From positions 186,001-250,000 of the forward strand of contig DATAKL010000057.1 in assembly GCA_036261625.1 (NCBI GenBank): a stretch of 64,000 nt of DNA, given 5' to 3'. Each line of letters opens with the position of its first letter. Within the stretch, counting starts at the first letter, position 1. The notes below the pieces were generated by a model that was not told the DNA's origin, ran no database searches, and worked only from the letters and a program-made list of their open reading frames with translations. The position numbers were made by a program, and so were the translations under genes. This stretch comes from JAAXKN01 sp036261625 (GTDB lineage: Bacteria; Bacteroidota; Ignavibacteria; Ignavibacteriales; SURF-24). Shown piece by piece: positions 60,547 through 64,000 of the stretch.

Positions 60547-62622
60547 ATGTTGAAATACGCTCATGCCCTGATTTTTATATCATTCTTTCTTGTTCATTCC
60601 GAATCCAATGGGCAGTGGGTTCAGACTGACGGGCTTTACGGCGGATACGTTACAGCTTTGGCCGGAATCGGAAATCATCTGTTCGCCGGTTCAAATGCAG
60701 GGGTCTTCGTGTCCACCGATAACGGGAAAAGCTGGACTCAGACCAGTACCGAAAACATTGGGCATGATGTAACTTCTCTGGCTGTAATGGATTCTATACT
60801 GTATGCCGGAACAAGCGGCTACGGGGTTTTTTATTCAAGTAATTTCGGAAACAGCTGGATTAAGACAGGCCCCTTGCCCCAGGATTTCTCAAACCCTGAA
60901 AGTGCAAATTGCCTTCTTGCCAGGGATAAAAAACTTTATGCGGGTACATACCAGGGCGTTTATCGGTCGACTGACGGGGGAGTTTATTGGTCAAAGTTAA
61001 ACCCGCTCCTTCCAATGGGATACATTCGTTCCATAGTCTTGAAAGACACTTTAATCTTTACTGCAGCAGAAAATGGTGTGTACAGATCATCTCTAAATAA
61101 TTCAAACTGGCGCATGGTCTTGCCCGGCTACCCTAATCTTTGGATAAACACTCTGGCTGTAAAGGATTCATTTCTTTTTGCAGGAACAAGAAACGGACTG
61201 TTTTTATCTTCAGATAACGGCGATCACTGGATAAAACCAGCCGCCGGAATAAAGGACTCTGATATAACAGCACTTTCTTTTATCGGAAGTGACATCCTTG
61301 CCGGAACTTATAATGGAGGCGCATACGTTTCAGGCGATAACGGAAAAAGCTGGAAACTCTTGGGACTGGAAAATGAACATATCATGGCTTTCCTCTATAA
61401 TGACTCCGGTCTTTATGCCGGAACATGGCCGGGCGGCATTATGATTTCAAATAACAAAGACTCTAACTGGACGGCCGCCAGGCTGATAAATTCAAGCATA
61501 TATGCTATTGCCTCAACCGGCAATAAATTGATTGCCGGGACATCAGGAGGAATATTTATATCCGGCAATAACGGATTGGATTGGACTGAATCATCTAACG
61601 GTTTGCCGGAAAACTTTGACCCATTATGCATCGCCTCTGATGGAAATATTCTTGCTGCTGCGATGACCTTCAAAGGTGTTTATGTTTCAACCGACAATGG
61701 CGCGAACTGGAATTTCTCCCTGCCTGTTCCTATGAGGACTAATTGTATTGCCCTTAAAGGCAAAAATATTTATGCGGGTACAGCTGATGGGCTGTTTATT
61801 TCAACCGATGGCGGGAACGGGTGGTTTCAGCCCAAAGACGGCCTGCCAAGTGACTATGCCGCCCAGGATCTTGCCGTCAGCGGAAATAATTTAACTGCCG
61901 TTTTAACTGACAGTACCGGAAACAACGTGTATTTTTCAGCAGATAATGGTGTACACTGGCATTGTTTTGGTCTGAGCGATTATTGCCCGGTTGCCGCCGC
62001 CGCCGCAGGTACAGATATCTTTATCGCAACGCAGGTCCATGGGGTATTCCTTTCAAGGGATTACGGGAGGACCTGGATTCAAAAGAAAGACGGTTTGCCC
62101 CCTATGTCCAGCATGAAATATCACCTGGAAGTTAAGGACAGCTGTATATTTTTCCAGACTTTTGAATGCATCTATCTTTCAACAGATTATGGCGATAGCT
62201 GGGGAAAAGTCCATACCAGCCTGCCAAAGTACACCAGTATTTATTCCATGACTGTATTTAATAATAATCTTTATATCGCTCCTAATGGTATGGGATTATG
62301 GATGTGTCCTCTTTCGGCAAAACTGACATCAGTTAAAGGCCGGCTGGAGAAATTTCCCTCAGGCTTCCGACTTGGACAAAACTATCCAAATCCCTTTAAT
62401 CCTGAAACAACCATAAATTATTCAATTCCAGAGAATGCCCGGGTTGAAGTGAAGGTTTTTGATACACTGGGACGTGAAATCCAAACGCTTGTAAATAAGG
62501 AGCAGGAGATAGGAGACTACAGTATCCAGTTTGTTGGAAATAATCTCCCCAGCGGAATGTACATCTACTCCCTTCATGCAGGGGGCTTCAGCGCCTCAAA
62601 GAAACTTCTTTTGGTTAGGTAA
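60547..62622 (+). CDS. secreted T9SS cargo protein with BNR/sortilin-like beta-propeller repeats
   Basis: 691 aa from ATG 60547, preceded by CAGGAG and followed by a signal peptide (MLKYAHALIFISFFLVHSESNGQ). A longer frame to 60394 would place 51 odd residues before the signal. The body has about 14 repeats of the type LYAGTxxGVFxSTDNGxSW, the Asp-box (S-x-D-x-G-x-x-W) pattern of BNR/sortilin beta-propellers. The C-terminus is a type A T9SS sorting domain (GQNYPNPFNPETTINYSIP... GMYIYSLHAGGFSASKKLLLVR). Asp-box propellers occur in glycosidases and binding proteins, but no catalytic domain is fused, so it is probably a surface or secreted binding protein. Confidence 0.88.
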   Translation: MLKYAHALIFISFFLVHSESNGQWVQTDGLYGGYVTALAGIGNHLFAGSNAGVFVSTDNGKSWTQTSTENIGHDVTSLAVMDSILYAGTSGYGVFYSSNFGNSWIKTGPLPQDFSNPESANCLLARDKKLYAGTYQGVYRSTDGGVYWSKLNPLLPMGYIRSIVLKDTLIFTAAENGVYRSSLNNSNWRMVLPGYPNLWINTLAVKDSFLFAGTRNGLFLSSDNGDHWIKPAAGIKDSDITALSFIGSDILAGTYNGGAYVSGDNGKSWKLLGLENEHIMAFLYNDSGLYAGTWPGGIMISNNKDSNWTAARLINSSIYAIASTGNKLIAGTSGGIFISGNNGLDWTESSNGLPENFDPLCIASDGNILAAAMTFKGVYVSTDNGANWNFSLPVPMRTNCIALKGKNIYAGTADGLFISTDGGNGWFQPKDGLPSDYAAQDLAVSGNNLTAVLTDSTGNNVYFSADNGVHWHCFGLSDYCPVAAAAAGTDIFIATQVHGVFLSRDYGRTWIQKKDGLPPMSSMKYHLEVKDSCIFFQTFECIYLSTDYGDSWGKVHTSLPKYTSIYSMTVFNNNLYIAPNGMGLWMCPLSAKLTSVKGRLEKFPSGFRLGQNYPNPFNPETTINYSIPENARVEVKVFDTLGREIQTLVNKEQEIGDYSIQFVGNNLPSGMYIYSLHAGGFSASKKLLLVR

Positions 62623-62693
62623 TTTCATATTAATTCCAAGTGCCTGGAGCGGAAACCTATCTGCCCCAGGCATTCTAAGAATTTGTTAATTTG

Positions 62694-62930
62694 CTAGTCT
62701 GATGTCGATGAATCAGGATTATATGAATCAGCGACATATTCCAAAATATCTCCGGGCTGGCAGTTCAGAGTTTTGCAAATTGCTTCCAGTGTTGAAAAGC
62801 GTATCGCCCTGCCTTTGCCCTGTTTCAGAATGGAAAGATTTGTCAGCGTCACGCCGACTTTTTCAGATAATTCGGTTAATGTCATTTTCCTTTTGACCAG
62901 CATCAAATCCAGATTTATTAATATAGGCAT
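62694..62930 (-). CDS. small XRE-family regulator (YozG-like)
   Basis: 78 aa helix-turn-helix protein (MPILINLDLMLVKRKMTLTELSEKVGVTLTNLSILKQGKGRAIRFSTLEAICKTLNCQPGDILEYV). This is the compact form often encoded beside DUF2975 membrane proteins. TAAGGAGGA precedes its ATG. It starts 9 nt after the DUF2975 gene, so the two are cotranscribed, and it probably autoregulates the pair. Confidence 0.9.
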   Translation of the reverse strand: MPILINLDLMLVKRKMTLTELSEKVGVTLTNLSILKQGKGRAIRFSTLEAICKTLNCQPGDILEYVADSYNPDSSTSD

Positions 62931-62939
62931 GTTTCCTCC

Positions 62940-63821
62940 TTATATTGTAAGATCCACGTCTTCCTTTAATCTGGCGCCCGATCTGAATACTTCAGAAAGA
63001 ATAACTACCATAAACCCGATGAATAACGTCCAGTAATTTATGTCTGAAAATGAAAAAGTGTAACTGCGTGAAAGGGGACCCACTGCCCATGAGACGAAAT
63101 ATTTTATCCCTTTTATTGTACTGCTGTTCATCCAGTAGACGAGCATGACTCTTACAACTTCACTGAGAAGTATATATAATCCTATGAATTTAATCGATTC
63201 GGAATTATTTCTGCTGAATAAATTATCCGCCTTAACGGCCAGCAGTATTTTCCTGGCGTTAAATATTATCATCAGACCGAAAAAAGCATAGGATAAAACT
63301 AATATTGAAAGCGATATTACAAACTGGGGAGCGTATTTTATTTCACTATAGCTCGTCGTCATCAGCGGTAAGGATTCAGGCCTTTCCTCTGATACATTGA
63401 GAAATGAAGTGCTGTCCGCAAACATTAAATCTGAGTAATACTCATGGTTGCCTGCCTGCTTCATCCTTTGAGGAGATTTTAAGCGTGCAACACCATAGAG
63501 TGACTTATACAAATTGTTGAAGAATGCCGTAGCTCCCAAAGTGTCGTTTCTGCCGGTGAACAGATTCATTTCTTTTCTTAAGTGCTCCTTTACCAGCTCA
63601 TCATTTTTAATTATGTGCAGATACTTGTTGTTGAACCGGTAAGTGTAACTTCCGGACTCATAGGTTATTGGAGGCACATTTACATTAAAATCCCCAAATG
63701 TTACAACTAAAAACGAACAGACTAACAAGAAAAGAACAGATGAAATTGCAATTCCGGAATACCATGTGATATTAAGGACTCTGCTTAAACCGGAAGAAAG
63801 AGGGGCGTTGGAGCGTTTCAT
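62940..63821 (-). CDS. DUF2975 membrane protein with a large extracytoplasmic insert
   Basis: 293 aa with four membrane helices at about 17-42, 165-188, 208-232 and 260-282. It has the family's NARKILLAVKADNLFSRNNSESIKFIG segment and C-terminal EVFRSGARLKEDVDLTI. Typical DUF2975 proteins are shorter. Here about 120 residues lie between helices 1 and 2 and probably face outside. Paired with an XRE regulator, it may act as a membrane sensor or sequester the regulator, but this is inference. AAGGGA precedes the ATG. The remaining bases to the window end (63822-64000) are AT-rich with no gene seen. Confidence 0.8.
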   Translation of the reverse strand: MKRSNAPLSSGLSRVLNITWYSGIAISSVLFLLVCSFLVVTFGDFNVNVPPITYESGSYTYRFNNKYLHIIKNDELVKEHLRKEMNLFTGRNDTLGATAFFNNLYKSLYGVARLKSPQRMKQAGNHEYYSDLMFADSTSFLNVSEERPESLPLMTTSYSEIKYAPQFVISLSILVLSYAFFGLMIIFNARKILLAVKADNLFSRNNSESIKFIGLYILLSEVVRVMLVYWMNSSTIKGIKYFVSWAVGPLSRSYTFSFSDINYWTLFIGFMVVILSEVFRSGARLKEDVDLTI

Positions 63822-64000
63822 ATTATATCCCTTATTTTGTTACATGTCGAAATTAATAAAATGTTTATCGAAAAACAATAAACAATTTATGAAATACAAA
63901 GATTATTTCTTCCTGGTTACAGAAATTCTCTGAATAAAACTTCACGAGCCTATTGCATATTACACGGAAAAATCATAAATAGTGTACATACGTTCACTAC

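Overview
The window looks like chromosomal DNA from a free-living member of the Bacteroidota/Chlorobiota supergroup, most likely class Ignavibacteria. The main reasons are two secreted proteins ending in the NYPNPFN type IX secretion (T9SS) sorting domain, a large Oar-like TonB-dependent receptor with a carboxypeptidase-regulatory N-domain, promoters with the Bacteroidota-type TAnnTTTG/A box (one also has TTG 19 nt upstream), several TTG starts, and many short palindromic repeats between genes. This placement is inferred from reading the sequence; no database search was possible.

Layout. 1-10 kb: a partial gene at the left edge, metG, three peptidyl-prolyl isomerase-type envelope chaperones (one lipoprotein parvulin, one degenerate lipoprotein, one SurA), a MoxR ATPase, an AI-2E family transporter and pta. 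10-12 kb: a small accessory patch with a short ORF, a two-helix membrane protein, a truncated HigA copy and an intact HigBA toxin-antitoxin pair. 12-19.5 kb: alpha-glucan metabolism, with glgE, a trehalose synthase-maltokinase fusion and, convergent to them, malQ. 19.5-23.5 kb: a B12-dependent ribonucleotide reductase with a structured leader. 23.7-32.8 kb: a division/translation cluster (yggS, divIVA, a purine nucleoside phosphorylase, a membrane-anchored coiled-coil protein, ileS, a DksA-type protein with a histone-like tail, two tandem lspA genes, rluD) resembling the classical yggS-divIVA-ileS-lspA-rluD order. 32.9-37.5 kb: hydF and the TonB-dependent receptor on the minus strand. 37.8-45 kb: suhB, cmk, ispH, rpsA, mtaB and envelope genes. 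45-50.6 kb: truA, an SDR, membrane proteins, a crotonase and a putative degenerate polysaccharide-deacetylase-like protein. 50.6-58.3 kb: an M16 protease pair, lon, a free methionine sulfoxide reductase and dnaX. 58.4-64 kb: two T9SS cargo proteins and an XRE/DUF2975 regulatory pair.

Most notable observation: in the TreS-maltokinase fusion the kinase motifs look intact, but the TreS active site has lost the general acid/base Glu (Gly252) and the conserved Arg next to the nucleophile (Leu208). The fold and signature sequences around both positions are kept. The GlgE pathway here may therefore take maltose from MalQ or another source instead of trehalose, with the TreS half kept as a scaffold or allosteric partner. 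Other points worth a look are the leader of nrdJ (a 23-codon upstream ORF inside an 11-bp hairpin plus two palindromes), a 36-bp motif repeated 50 kb apart, several families of modular palindromic repeats (one bounded by a perfect 26-bp inverted repeat, another supplying the rluD stop codon), 7-bp tandem repeats on both sides of suhB, and Lys/Ala-rich tails on DksA and Lon.
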